Shown: piece after piece, positions 40,722 through 48,615 of the stretch | How positions within the stretch are numbered: the first letter of the stretch is position 1 | How the letters are laid out: each line of letters opens with the position of its first letter | Assembly: GCF_003963535.1 (NCBI RefSeq) | Contig: NZ_CP034539.1 | Location: 8,370,001 to 8,434,000, forward strand | DNA from: Streptomyces cyaneochromogenes | Lineage (GTDB): Bacteria > Actinomycetota > Actinomycetes > Streptomycetales > Streptomycetaceae | Direction of reading: 5' to 3' | Length of the DNA stretch: 64,000 bases | The notes under the pieces: model-generated | What the model saw: the letters and a program-made list of their open reading frames with translations, nothing else | Databases searched by the model: none | Told to the model about the DNA's origin: nothing | Program-made: the position numbers and the translations under genes

Positions 40722-42626
40722 TCACGGGATCGGATACGGCTTGTTGTTGACCAGCACGACGCCCTGCAGCATGAGCGTGGCGGCCCGGATGCCCACGTTG
40801 GCGGCGGAGTTGACCTGGACGGTCCCTCCCGCGGTGACCGTTGCCGCGCCCGCCGCCTTGAGGCTGAGCGCGCCCAGCGCGTCCACGTTGACGGCCCCGG
40901 CGAGCGACTTGAGGTTGACCAGACCCCTGCCCTGGAGGGTGAGGGGTCCGCCGCTCTTGATCGTCAGGGCCCGCCGCGCACTCAGGGTGAGGTCCGTGCC
41001 CGCCTCCACCGACACCGACCGGCCGCCCTTGATGGTGACGGAGCCCTTGCTGTCCACCGTGATCTCGGTCCTCGTCCGGTCGAGATTGATGGTGAGCCGG
41101 TCGTCGCCGCTCGCGACGCGCACGCCCTGCCGACGGGCGCCGGTGGTCTGGCTGAGCAGGTCCACCCGGTTCCCGTCCCGGTCGGACAGCGTGTGCCGGA
41201 TGGCCTTCTGCCGCAGTCCGTCGTGCAGGGGCACGTCCGGTACAGGGGTCGGCACGTCCCGGCCGTTGTAGAGGCCGCCGATGACGAACGGATGGTCCAA
41301 TGCCCCTCGGTCGAAGGCCACCAGCACCTCGTCACCGACGTCCAGCGGGAAGATCCCGCCGCCCGACTTGCCGCCCCACTGCACGGTGCGGGTCCAGTCG
41401 CTGACGTAGGTGTCGTCCAGCCACGGGAACCGCAGCTTCACCCGGCCCTGCTTCAGCGGGTCCTGTACGTCGGTGACCAGGGCGTTGGCCACGCTCGGCA
41501 GCCTTGGCGCGGCGGTGCCGCCGGCGCCGGAGGCGAGCCCGTACAGGGAACGCCACTGCCGGCCGCTGACGGTCACCCAGGTCTGATAATGGCTGTCGTC
41601 GCCGAAGACGTGCCGTACGGAGGTGACCGTGTACTTGCCCTCGAAGGGGACGCCCACGTCCCTGAGTGTGACCGGCACACCGGGGCGCAGTTTCGGGTTG
41701 CCGCGCACGGTGACCTCCAGCTCGGCGAAGGAGGACGCGATGTCGTCGGCGAGCGCGTTGGCGGCGTGCCCGACCTCGGACTGACGGTCGTACGGCGTCT
41801 CGGTCTCCACCAGTCTCCCGGGCGGGAACGCCGAGGCGGCCGCGCCCGGAGTGGTGCCGATGGCGACGGCTGGGGTGCTGGTCGTGGGCGCCGTCGCGGT
41901 GAGCGTCCTCTTGGTGGTGACGTCCCAGCCCCGCGACTCGACCCTGCCGATCTGGTCCGCGGAGGTGACCGCGGCCCGGCAGCGCAGCACGTCCTGCCCG
42001 GCGTGCAGCACGAACGGGCTCTTGTCGCCGTCGGTGCTGGTCGGTGGAGCTCCGGACGCCGGCGCCGCCTCGACGAACTGGAATTTCCCCCGCGAGTCCA
42101 GCGACATCACCATGCCGTTCTCGCCGGCGAGCCGGGAGAGGAAGTCCCAGTCGGTGACGTTCGACTGGCTGATGAACTCATAGACAGTCTTGGTCGACTG
42201 CACCCTGCCGATCGCGATGCCGCTGCGCGCGGCCAGTTTGCGGGCGATGTCTGCGGCGGTCTGGTTGCGGTACGCGGCGACCCGGCGCTGCCGCATCAGA
42301 CGGTGGCCCAGGTCGTATCCGCGGATCACGGTGAACGTGCCGGTGCCGTCGTAGTCGGTCTCCATGCCGGTCACCTCGCCGGTGAGCAACGGCGATGCCG
42401 CGCCCTGGCTGTCCGAGACCGGCGCCACGACCACCTTGGTGCCGAACCGTACGTTCAGCTCGCCGAGCAGCAGGCCGTGCGGGTCCCGGAAGGTGAGCCG
42501 GAACGCGCCGGGGACGCCGGCCCCGAGGTCCACCCAGGCCCCGACGAGATCGTCGGCGATGTGGTCCGGGAGCTTGCCGCCGCCGATCGAGACATGGACG
42601 ACGTTGGAGAAGGACGCCTGCGCCAT
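40722..42626 (-). CDS. CIS spike protein, VgrG-like (Afp8-like)
   Basis: 634 aa from ATG 42626, overlapping the LysM gene by one base. The gp27-like N-terminal hub domains (HVSIGGGKLPDHIADDLVGA, SNVTDWDFLSRLAGENGMVM) are followed by the gp5-like OB fold (LVTDVQDPLKQGRVKLRFPW, VGDEVLVAFDRGALDHPFVI) and then a triple-stranded beta-helix of short repeats (VTIKGGRSVSVEAG, LTIKSGGPLTLQGRG, VNVDALGALSLKAAG). It ends VLVNNKPYPIP with no extra effector domain, so a separate PAAR-type tip or cargo in the tube is expected; none was recognised. Confidence 0.93.
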   Translation of the reverse strand: MAQASFSNVVHVSIGGGKLPDHIADDLVGAWVDLGAGVPGAFRLTFRDPHGLLLGELNVRFGTKVVVAPVSDSQGAASPLLTGEVTGMETDYDGTGTFTVIRGYDLGHRLMRQRRVAAYRNQTAADIARKLAARSGIAIGRVQSTKTVYEFISQSNVTDWDFLSRLAGENGMVMSLDSRGKFQFVEAAPASGAPPTSTDGDKSPFVLHAGQDVLRCRAAVTSADQIGRVESRGWDVTTKRTLTATAPTTSTPAVAIGTTPGAAASAFPPGRLVETETPYDRQSEVGHAANALADDIASSFAELEVTVRGNPKLRPGVPVTLRDVGVPFEGKYTVTSVRHVFGDDSHYQTWVTVSGRQWRSLYGLASGAGGTAAPRLPSVANALVTDVQDPLKQGRVKLRFPWLDDTYVSDWTRTVQWGGKSGGGIFPLDVGDEVLVAFDRGALDHPFVIGGLYNGRDVPTPVPDVPLHDGLRQKAIRHTLSDRDGNRVDLLSQTTGARRQGVRVASGDDRLTINLDRTRTEITVDSKGSVTIKGGRSVSVEAGTDLTLSARRALTIKSGGPLTLQGRGLVNLKSLAGAVNVDALGALSLKAAGAATVTAGGTVQVNSAANVGIRAATLMLQGVVLVNNKPYPIP

Positions 42627-43357
42627 CAGTGACCGCCCACCTCTTCGGCTGCCGGAAGCACCACTTCCGTGCCGGTCCGCAGCCGGGACGGGTCGTCGAT
42701 GCCGTTGGCCTCGGCGATCGCCCGCCAGACGTTCGCGTCGCCGTACTCCCGCCACGCCAGCGACTGCAGCGTGTCGCCCGCGACGACGCGGTGCACACGC
42801 CGCGCGGTGAGCGCTCCCGAGGTGGGGTTCTGTCCCCTGGTCCGGCTGGGGATCTCGTGCAGTCGCACCTGGCAGGTGGCTCGGATCGGTACTCCTGTGG
42901 TGCCGAACAGCGAGTAGGCGGCTTCCACGGAGGAGACGTACGCGGTGAAGCGGGCCGTCGAGAAGGATCCCCACTGGAACACGACCCAGGGGGTGGAGGG
43001 CTGTTTGGCGGCGATACTCTTCGCGGTCACCTCACAGCACGAGAACAGTGCCTCCACCTTCTTCAGCACGCTGTTGCCGCCCGGGTCGGCGGAGGTGTCC
43101 AGGAAGATCTCCACCGTCATCTGCCGTGGCTCGGGTCCCATGAACTCCGGTACGGAACCGTCGCGCACCGCGGCGGTCGGGGTGCTCTTCCACTGGGCCT
43201 GCCGGCTGAGCGCGAGCTGGGAGGGGTTGAACTCGAAGGTGAAGTTCCTGATCAGCGCGCCCGGGGTGGTGCTGCGGCCGATCGGCGGCTCGTGAATGGC
43301 CAGCGAGGCCCGCACCAGGCTCTTGCCCGCGCCGCCTCTTCCTGCCTTGACTGCCAT
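42626..43357 (-). CDS. CIS LysM baseplate protein (Afp7-like)
   Basis: 243 aa. The N-terminal domain has LIRNFTFEFNPSQLALSRQA and MTVEIFLDTSADPG, typical of eCIS Afp7-like proteins. The C-terminal LysM (VVAGDTLQSLAWREYGDANV, then WRAIAEANGIDDPSRL) fits the T4 gp53-like linker between wedge and hub. The stop shares one base with the spike start (TGATG), so the two are translationally coupled. Confidence 0.9.
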   Translation of the reverse strand: MAVKAGRGGAGKSLVRASLAIHEPPIGRSTTPGALIRNFTFEFNPSQLALSRQAQWKSTPTAAVRDGSVPEFMGPEPRQMTVEIFLDTSADPGGNSVLKKVEALFSCCEVTAKSIAAKQPSTPWVVFQWGSFSTARFTAYVSSVEAAYSLFGTTGVPIRATCQVRLHEIPSRTRGQNPTSGALTARRVHRVVAGDTLQSLAWREYGDANVWRAIAEANGIDDPSRLRTGTEVVLPAAEEVGGH

Positions 43358-43369
43358 GTGCGCTCGCCC

Positions 43370-43795
43370 CTAGTCCGTGAACCCGTGATGGGTGATTTCC
43401 AGAACCTCCGTCGCCACGGCGGGACTCGCCGGGTCAAGGGAGGGTCCCTGCCAGCTGACCGGCAGCACGTCGATCAGCCCCCAGCGCGCCACCTCCGAGC
43501 CGTCCGCGCGCAATGCCGCGATCTGGCCGGTGGGCCGGGTGATGCCCGTGCTCACGGAGGAGATCCAGGCCGCGACCTTCGCCGTGTCCGGGGTCAGGGG
43601 CCGGGTCAGCCGGATCGTCGAGAACGTGACCCGGGACGGGAGCTGCCAGACGAACCCGTTGTTCCCGCCCTCCTGGCGCTGCTCGATCTCCACGGTGGAG
43701 GCCAGCCCTTCGCACCCGTTGAAGTAGCCGAGGCTTTCGCCGTCGATGGTGAGGGTGAAGAAGATGGTGGATCCCGGGTCGAGATCGCGGGGCAT
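43370..43795 (-). CDS. CIS tube-like protein, gp19 family (Afp5-like)
   Basis: 141 aa of the T4 gp19-like tube family (TIGR02241): FTLTIDGESLGYFNGCEGLA, EQRQEGGNNGFVWQLPSRVT, and the C-terminal PASPAVATEVLEITHHGF. It is distinct from the main inner tube at 48105, so it is probably the tube initiator that joins hub and tube. It is preceded by a G-rich tract rather than a clear promoter, and the LysM gene follows after 12 bp. Confidence 0.88.
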   Translation of the reverse strand: MPRDLDPGSTIFFTLTIDGESLGYFNGCEGLASTVEIEQRQEGGNNGFVWQLPSRVTFSTIRLTRPLTPDTAKVAAWISSVSTGITRPTGQIAALRADGSEVARWGLIDVLPVSWQGPSLDPASPAVATEVLEITHHGFTD

Positions 43796-43836
43796 CGGGT
43801 GGGCCTTTCTGGGACGGAGCTGGTCGGTCGAGCCGT

Positions 43837-43875
43837 GGGGCGGGGACGGGGATGGGGGCGGGGACGGGGGGCGGG
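43837..43875 (+). other. G-rich tract with quadruplex potential
   Basis: 39 nt with six runs of four or more G separated by one to two bases, on the strand that is template for the CIS transcript. It lies exactly between the stop of the 1180-aa protein and the tube-initiator gene. The same tract on the mRNA is C-rich. Confidence 0.6.
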
Positions 43876-46800
43876 TCAGTCGCGCGGATCTCGGAGCCTT
43901 CCGACGCGCTCCCGGTCGAGCCGGAGTTCGGTACGCAGGTGCCGTGTGATCCGGCCGACGAGCCGGTGCGTCAGGTCGTCGAGCTGGAAGTCGGTCAGGG
44001 AACGGGGGTCGAAGGCGGGGCCGGGCGCCGGGGTCCGATCGGTCCGATCGGTCCGATCGGTCGGATCGGCCGTCGACGGAGGGGAGTCGGTGTGCCTCGA
44101 AGGCGACAGGGGCGTTCTGCGCGAGGTGGGTGCGGCGGATGTTCTGTTCGGCCCGGGTTCGGGGGCGCGCTGAACGACCGGAGGACTCGGCGGAGGTGCG
44201 GGAGCCGGCGCCGCCCGGGTGACCGGCGGCACGTGCGGGGTGGACGGGAAGCGCTGCACCGGCATGACGGGGGTGGCGGGCTGAGGCGGCACAGGTGTGA
44301 CGACGGGCATCGGAGCGCGCTGTACGGAGACGGGTACGTCGCCGCCGCCGGGCGGTCGCACGGGTGCGCGTGGACCTGCCGACCGGACCGGAACCGCGTC
44401 GCCGTGGGTCTTTGGCTCGTGGTGAGCGAGCCGTTGAACGGCGAAACGCCGGGCGGACGGCTCGGGACCGCGGGACGGGGCCAGGGCCGGGCGGTTCATC
44501 GGAGTGGGGGCGGTGCCGACCTGTCGGCGTTCCCCGCCGCCGAAGACGCCGCTGAGGTGGGCGTCGGGGTGCGCGTCGGTGCGGGGCGTCACCGGAGACG
44601 TGGCGGAGGCCATGCGCTGGACGGGGAAGGCGGGGGCAGCGGAACCCCCGCCCGGCGGGACGGCAGGGGAACGGGAACCGGCGCCCGGGGTGAGGGTGCG
44701 CTGCACTGTTGGATGCGCACCGGCGCGTGGCAATGGGGCGGTTGCGTCGGCCTGTCGGAGTGCGGGACCGGTACTCGAGGGGACGGCAGGGGTGGCAGAG
44801 CCGACGCCTGGCGCGGGGGCGCGCTGCACCGTCGGACCGGGAGCGGTGCGGCGCAGTGGTACGGCTGCCCCGGCCTGGCGGTGGGGCGGGGCAAGGGAAA
44901 CGGGGGCCGGTGTGGTCGGGACGAGGGAGGTCAGTGCCCGTTCGGGAGTGAGCGCACGCAAGGGTGGAGGCACGGGCTGGGGGTGACCCGTGCCTCCACC
45001 GGTCTTCCTCGTCCGGTGGTCTGGATCGTGCTCGGACACGACGGGGGCGCCTGGAGTGGCAGCACGTTGAACGGCGTGTCCGGGCCCGTACGGCCGTGTT
45101 GGTGGCGCGGGTGCGGGGAGGGGTGTTCCGGTGCGGTGAGCCTTGTGGGGGGCGTCCGATGCCGGGGGCGCCGATCCACTCACCGTGCGTTGGACGGTGC
45201 GGGGTTCGCGCGGCGTCTGCTGGTGGGGTTCTCCGGCGTGGCCCCCGCCGGGCTTGGTGGTGAGGGTGGCGGCGCTGATCGGCATGCCCGTCTGCCCGCC
45301 CGGCGTAGGGCGCGTCGGTGCCTTGGTCCCGTCCGGGGCCGGTCCGGCGAACCGCGTGCCGTCGGCGGTGCTCCGCTGAATCTGGGCCGTGCCGACGGCT
45401 GGAGCCGTGTGCGACTGCGGACCTGGAGCCGTGGTCGGCGTGGGCGCAGGTGTCGAGGCGGTGGGCAGCGGGAGACCGGATGCTGCCTGTGTCCCGCCGC
45501 CGACGGCGGTCCGCTGGACCGAGGGTTGCCCAGCGGGTGCCGAAGAGCTCCGGGACGTGGAAGCGTTGCCGGGCTGCCCGGACAACGGCTCGGAAGCCGC
45601 CGACAGGACCGGGATCGAGGCCGAGTCGGGGGCTATCGGTGCGCCGAGTCCCGCGCGCCGCCCGTCGTCAACAGCACTGCGCTGAACCGGAGCGGCCTGA
45701 CCGGCTGGTGGCGTGTCGCGGGACACGGCCATACCCTCGGCCGTCACCCGGGCCGGGCCGCCGGACGTCGGTGTGCCGAGGCCCGTGCGCCGTACGGCAT
45801 GGGTCGGTGCCGTGGGCGGTTCTGTCTGGGGCCTCGTACTGACGGGCACACTGCGCTGGATCAGGGCCGCCGTACTGGATGACGGAGAAACCAAGGGAGT
45901 CGCCTCGCCGACGGGCCGGGAATTCGACCGCTCCGCAGACACGGGCACGGCCGGGGCCGGGCCGCTGGACGTCGGTGTGCCGAGCCCCGCGCGTCGCGCG
46001 CCGCCGATGGGACCGGCGCCTGCGGGGGCCTGCCGACCGGCCGACGATGTGTGGCGTGACGCGGTCGCGGAGGCCGAGGCGGAGCTGGTGCCTGCCGAAG
46101 AACCGGGCCTTGTCCCGGCAGCCCCGTCGACAGCGCTTCGCTGGACCGGGGCCGGCGTACCCGGTGTTGGTTCCTTCCCGGGCGTGGTCGCGCGGTTCAC
46201 ACGGGCAGCCGGAGTCGGAGCCGGACCGAGGTCCGAGGCCGCCGAGTCGACCGGGGTACTCCCCGTCCGACCTGTCGCGCTCCGCTGAACCGGCGCAACC
46301 GCACCGGCGGACGGCGCCCTTCCTGACACGGAAGCGGAGGAGGACACGCCGGCAACGGGAACCGCGCCCGAGCCACTGGACGACTCCCGCGTCGGGCCCA
46401 CGGCGGGCGTACGCCGCTGGACGGAGTCCGGCTCACTGTCGGCCATCAGGGCCTGGGGCGAGCCCGTGGCGGCCGTCCGTCCGGAGCCCGCGGCAGGCGT
46501 CCGCTCGGGCGCCGTGCTCCGCTGGACGGAGGCCGACGCACCCTCGGCCATCGGGGCCCGGAACGAGTCTGCGGAGGTACCCTCGGACGCCGAGGAAGGC
46601 GTATGCCCCACTACCGCGCTCCGCTGGACCGAGGCCGAACCACCAGGCGACGCCACGTCAGGGATCGGAGTTCGGAGCGGGTTGCCGGAGGACCCCTGGG
46701 CGGGGGCGGAGGCACTCCGCTGGACGGTGGCCGACGATGTGCCCGAGGAGCGGGACGCACCCGCCGCCGGGGCCGGGGCGGGGCCGTCCGAGGGCTCCCG

Positions 46801-47418
46801 GTCCGGGCCGGAGGTCGTAGCAGCCGAGGGCGCCGGTGCACCCTGGCTGCCGGCAGCCGACGCGGCCCGGCGGGCCACCGGCAGCGCCCGGCGCTGCACC
46901 GGGGGCGCCTGCCGGGACCTGGTCAGTGTGGTCGGCGGGGTGGGCGAGGGCTTTGGCGGGATGACCGCGACGCCGGTCGGGCGGGACACCGGAACCGGAA
47001 GGGCCGCCCGTTGGACCGGCGTGGCGTCGTCGGAGCGACCGGGCGTATCGCCGTAGGCCACCACGGGCAGGGCGAGAGAGGGCAGTTCGAGCCCGGCGCC
47101 GGGTACCGCCGACGCCGTGAGCGCGTCCTTGATCAGGCCGCCCGGCGCGTCGTCGAGCACCGCGTGGGACATTCCGCTGCGGAACGACGGGTTGCGCCAG
47201 GTGGTCAGCCGACCGCCGAACCCCGCGTCCGCGACCGGCCCGGCCGTGTCGGTGATCGCCCGCTGAATGGGGGGCAGCGTGGGCCATCCGGCCGACCGGG
47301 GCGTCTCGGGAGCGGGCCGAACCGCTCCGGTGTCCGGTTCCGCCGCGCCCGTCGACCGCTCCCGGCCATCCGCCGGTTCACCTGTCAGGGCGTTCCTCAG
47401 CCGACTCAGAAGTCCCAC
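43876..47418 (-). CDS. CIS protein with about 23 VQR motifs, tape-measure position
   Basis: 1180 aa from GTG 47418 (GLLSRLRNALTGEP), with GGAGGGG upstream. About 100 ordered residues (including PPIQRAITDT and TWRNPSFRSGMSHAVLDDAP) are followed by about 1000 residues rich in Pro, Ser, Thr, Ala and Gly. Spread through them are roughly 23 [VI]QR motifs, mostly (P/S)VQR(S/A), for example APVQRSAVDG and PTVQRAPAPG. It ends with a basic helix, DFQLDDLTHRLVGRITRHLR. It lies in the tube-to-baseplate part of the operon, where eCIS loci carry the tape measure, but the sequence is not coiled-coil. Function not established. Confidence 0.85.
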   Translation of the reverse strand: MGLLSRLRNALTGEPADGRERSTGAAEPDTGAVRPAPETPRSAGWPTLPPIQRAITDTAGPVADAGFGGRLTTWRNPSFRSGMSHAVLDDAPGGLIKDALTASAVPGAGLELPSLALPVVAYGDTPGRSDDATPVQRAALPVPVSRPTGVAVIPPKPSPTPPTTLTRSRQAPPVQRRALPVARRAASAAGSQGAPAPSAATTSGPDREPSDGPAPAPAAGASRSSGTSSATVQRSASAPAQGSSGNPLRTPIPDVASPGGSASVQRSAVVGHTPSSASEGTSADSFRAPMAEGASASVQRSTAPERTPAAGSGRTAATGSPQALMADSEPDSVQRRTPAVGPTRESSSGSGAVPVAGVSSSASVSGRAPSAGAVAPVQRSATGRTGSTPVDSAASDLGPAPTPAARVNRATTPGKEPTPGTPAPVQRSAVDGAAGTRPGSSAGTSSASASATASRHTSSAGRQAPAGAGPIGGARRAGLGTPTSSGPAPAVPVSAERSNSRPVGEATPLVSPSSSTAALIQRSVPVSTRPQTEPPTAPTHAVRRTGLGTPTSGGPARVTAEGMAVSRDTPPAGQAAPVQRSAVDDGRRAGLGAPIAPDSASIPVLSAASEPLSGQPGNASTSRSSSAPAGQPSVQRTAVGGGTQAASGLPLPTASTPAPTPTTAPGPQSHTAPAVGTAQIQRSTADGTRFAGPAPDGTKAPTRPTPGGQTGMPISAATLTTKPGGGHAGEPHQQTPREPRTVQRTVSGSAPPASDAPHKAHRTGTPLPAPAPPTRPYGPGHAVQRAATPGAPVVSEHDPDHRTRKTGGGTGHPQPVPPPLRALTPERALTSLVPTTPAPVSLAPPHRQAGAAVPLRRTAPGPTVQRAPAPGVGSATPAVPSSTGPALRQADATAPLPRAGAHPTVQRTLTPGAGSRSPAVPPGGGSAAPAFPVQRMASATSPVTPRTDAHPDAHLSGVFGGGERRQVGTAPTPMNRPALAPSRGPEPSARRFAVQRLAHHEPKTHGDAVPVRSAGPRAPVRPPGGGDVPVSVQRAPMPVVTPVPPQPATPVMPVQRFPSTPHVPPVTRAAPAPAPPPSPPVVQRAPEPGPNRTSAAPTSRRTPLSPSRHTDSPPSTADPTDRTDRTDRTPAPGPAFDPRSLTDFQLDDLTHRLVGRITRHLRTELRLDRERVGRLRDPRD

Positions 47419-47422
47419 GCCG

Positions 47423-47581
47423 TCACCCCTCCGCCGAGGCACGGGCGACGAACCCGGCGATCTGCTCGGTGTACCGGCGGCGGTCACGGTGTTCGAGGTC
47501 CAGGATCTCCTCCAGGCTCCAGTGGAAGTGGTAGGCGATGTACGCGATCTCCTCGTGCAGCCGGTCGGTCGCGTACGTCAC
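47423..47581 (-). CDS. 52-aa CIS small protein, DUF6760-like
   Basis: GTG 47581 to TGA 47423. The sequence begins VTYATDRLHEEIAYIAYHFH, then WSLEEILDLEHRDRRRYTEQ, then IAGFVARASAEG. It starts 4 bp inside the upstream gene (GTGA overlap), and the 1180-aa protein's GTG follows within 5 bp, so the frame is part of the operon. It resembles the small DUF6760 proteins of Streptomyces CIS loci. The aromatic-rich helix (YIAYHFHW) suggests a protein-binding role. Confidence 0.75.
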   Translation of the reverse strand: MTYATDRLHEEIAYIAYHFHWSLEEILDLEHRDRRRYTEQIAGFVARASAEG

Positions 47582-48105
47582 GATTCCCCCAGGCGGCTCC
47601 CGCCGAGTTCGACCTCGAACGGCTGCTCGCAGTGCGGGCAGGTGACACCCGCCCGGGTGTGGCCCTCGGCGTTGATCTGCCGGTAGAAGTCCTGGAGGAA
47701 CGCGAGGTCGGAGGCGAACATGTTCTCCACCACCCCGTCGTGCACCACCGCCAACGTGCCCAGGCGGGTGATCACCCGGCCGAGCAGTACCACCGACAGA
47801 TAGGCCGGGTTCTCCTGCACCCGCAGGTCCCGCAGCGGGATCAGCTCGTCCCGCGCGGTCGCGAGCCGCATGGTTCCCTCGCGGTGCACGACTCCGGCCT
47901 CGTCGACGAATCCGCGGGGCAACTCGAAGGCGAACTCCGTGAGCAGCCGCTGCGGTGCCGGGGCGGCGGCCGGGGCGCCGGTCTGCCGCCCCGGCACCGT
48001 CGCCGCCACGGCCTCCTCCGGTACGGCTCCGGCGGACGGGACCGCATCCGTGGCCGGGCCCCGCTCGGCGATCGTCGCCCCCGCCCCGCGTGCCGAACGA
48101 CGCAT
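47578..48105 (-). CDS. CIS-conserved protein with C-terminal zinc ribbon
   Basis: 175 aa. The first 55 residues are Ala/Pro-rich and disordered. The ordered part has LLTEFAFELPRGFVDEAGVV, VQENPAYLSVVLLGRVITRL and LAFLQDFYRQINAE, and ends with VTCPHCEQPFEVELGGSRLG. The single CxxC is half a zinc site, perhaps completed by a partner or dimer. It resembles tail-assembly proteins placed after the tube gene. The start codon shares one base with the tube stop (TAATG). Confidence 0.8.
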   Translation of the reverse strand: MRRSARGAGATIAERGPATDAVPSAGAVPEEAVAATVPGRQTGAPAAAPAPQRLLTEFAFELPRGFVDEAGVVHREGTMRLATARDELIPLRDLRVQENPAYLSVVLLGRVITRLGTLAVVHDGVVENMFASDLAFLQDFYRQINAEGHTRAGVTCPHCEQPFEVELGGSRLGES

Positions 48106-48548
48106 TACTCGATGACCAGTTCTTCGAACGTGATGGTCACGGTCTCGGTGAGCGCGGCGGCCTCACCGGCCTTCACCGTGCTGGTGTCGACCTTGCTGCA
48201 CCAGGCGTTGCGCATGTTGTAGCGCTTGACGGGGTTGTCCTGATAGTCCATCACCAGGATGGTGGCGTTCTTGCGGGCGCTGCCCATGTTCCCGGCGACC
48301 GACTCGCTGATCCACTGGTTGAAGGCGGCCGACTGTGTCATACCGCGGACCACGGTGCACGTGCCTGCCTTCTTCACGCCCGGCAGCTTCTTCGTCACCG
48401 CCCTGCCCTGCGACGAGACCTGCTGGTACTCGATGACGTCCTGTTCGAGGCTGAGGCCACTGACCTCCGCGAGGTACTCCACCATCACGCCGTCGATCTG
48501 GAGGCCGAAATTGTGTGAGGTGAGGGCGTCACCCGGCTGCAGACTCAT
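48105..48548 (-). CDS. CIS inner tube protein, gp19 family (Afp1-like)
   Basis: 147 aa. SHNFGLQIDGVMVEYLAEVS, GRAVTKKLPGVKKAGTCTVV, and the C-terminal AALTETVTITFEELVI fit the Hcp/gp19-like tube of phage-tail-like particles (TIGR02241). It stacks in hexameric rings inside the sheath. The sheath gene is 67 bp upstream. Confidence 0.93.
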   Translation of the reverse strand: MSLQPGDALTSHNFGLQIDGVMVEYLAEVSGLSLEQDVIEYQQVSSQGRAVTKKLPGVKKAGTCTVVRGMTQSAAFNQWISESVAGNMGSARKNATILVMDYQDNPVKRYNMRNAWCSKVDTSTVKAGEAAALTETVTITFEELVIE

Positions 48549-48615
48549 CCGTGCTCTGTCCTTCCGAGGGGTACTTGCTGCTTGCGGTGCGGGGGCTGGG
48601 ACGGGTGGTCATCCG

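Noticed and set aside
43852..48222. Long plus-strand ORFs opposite the VQR protein and tube genes
   Set aside because: Arg/Gly/Pro-rich shadows produced by the GC-rich repeats; the minus-strand frame has overlapping starts, ribosome-binding sites and family matches.
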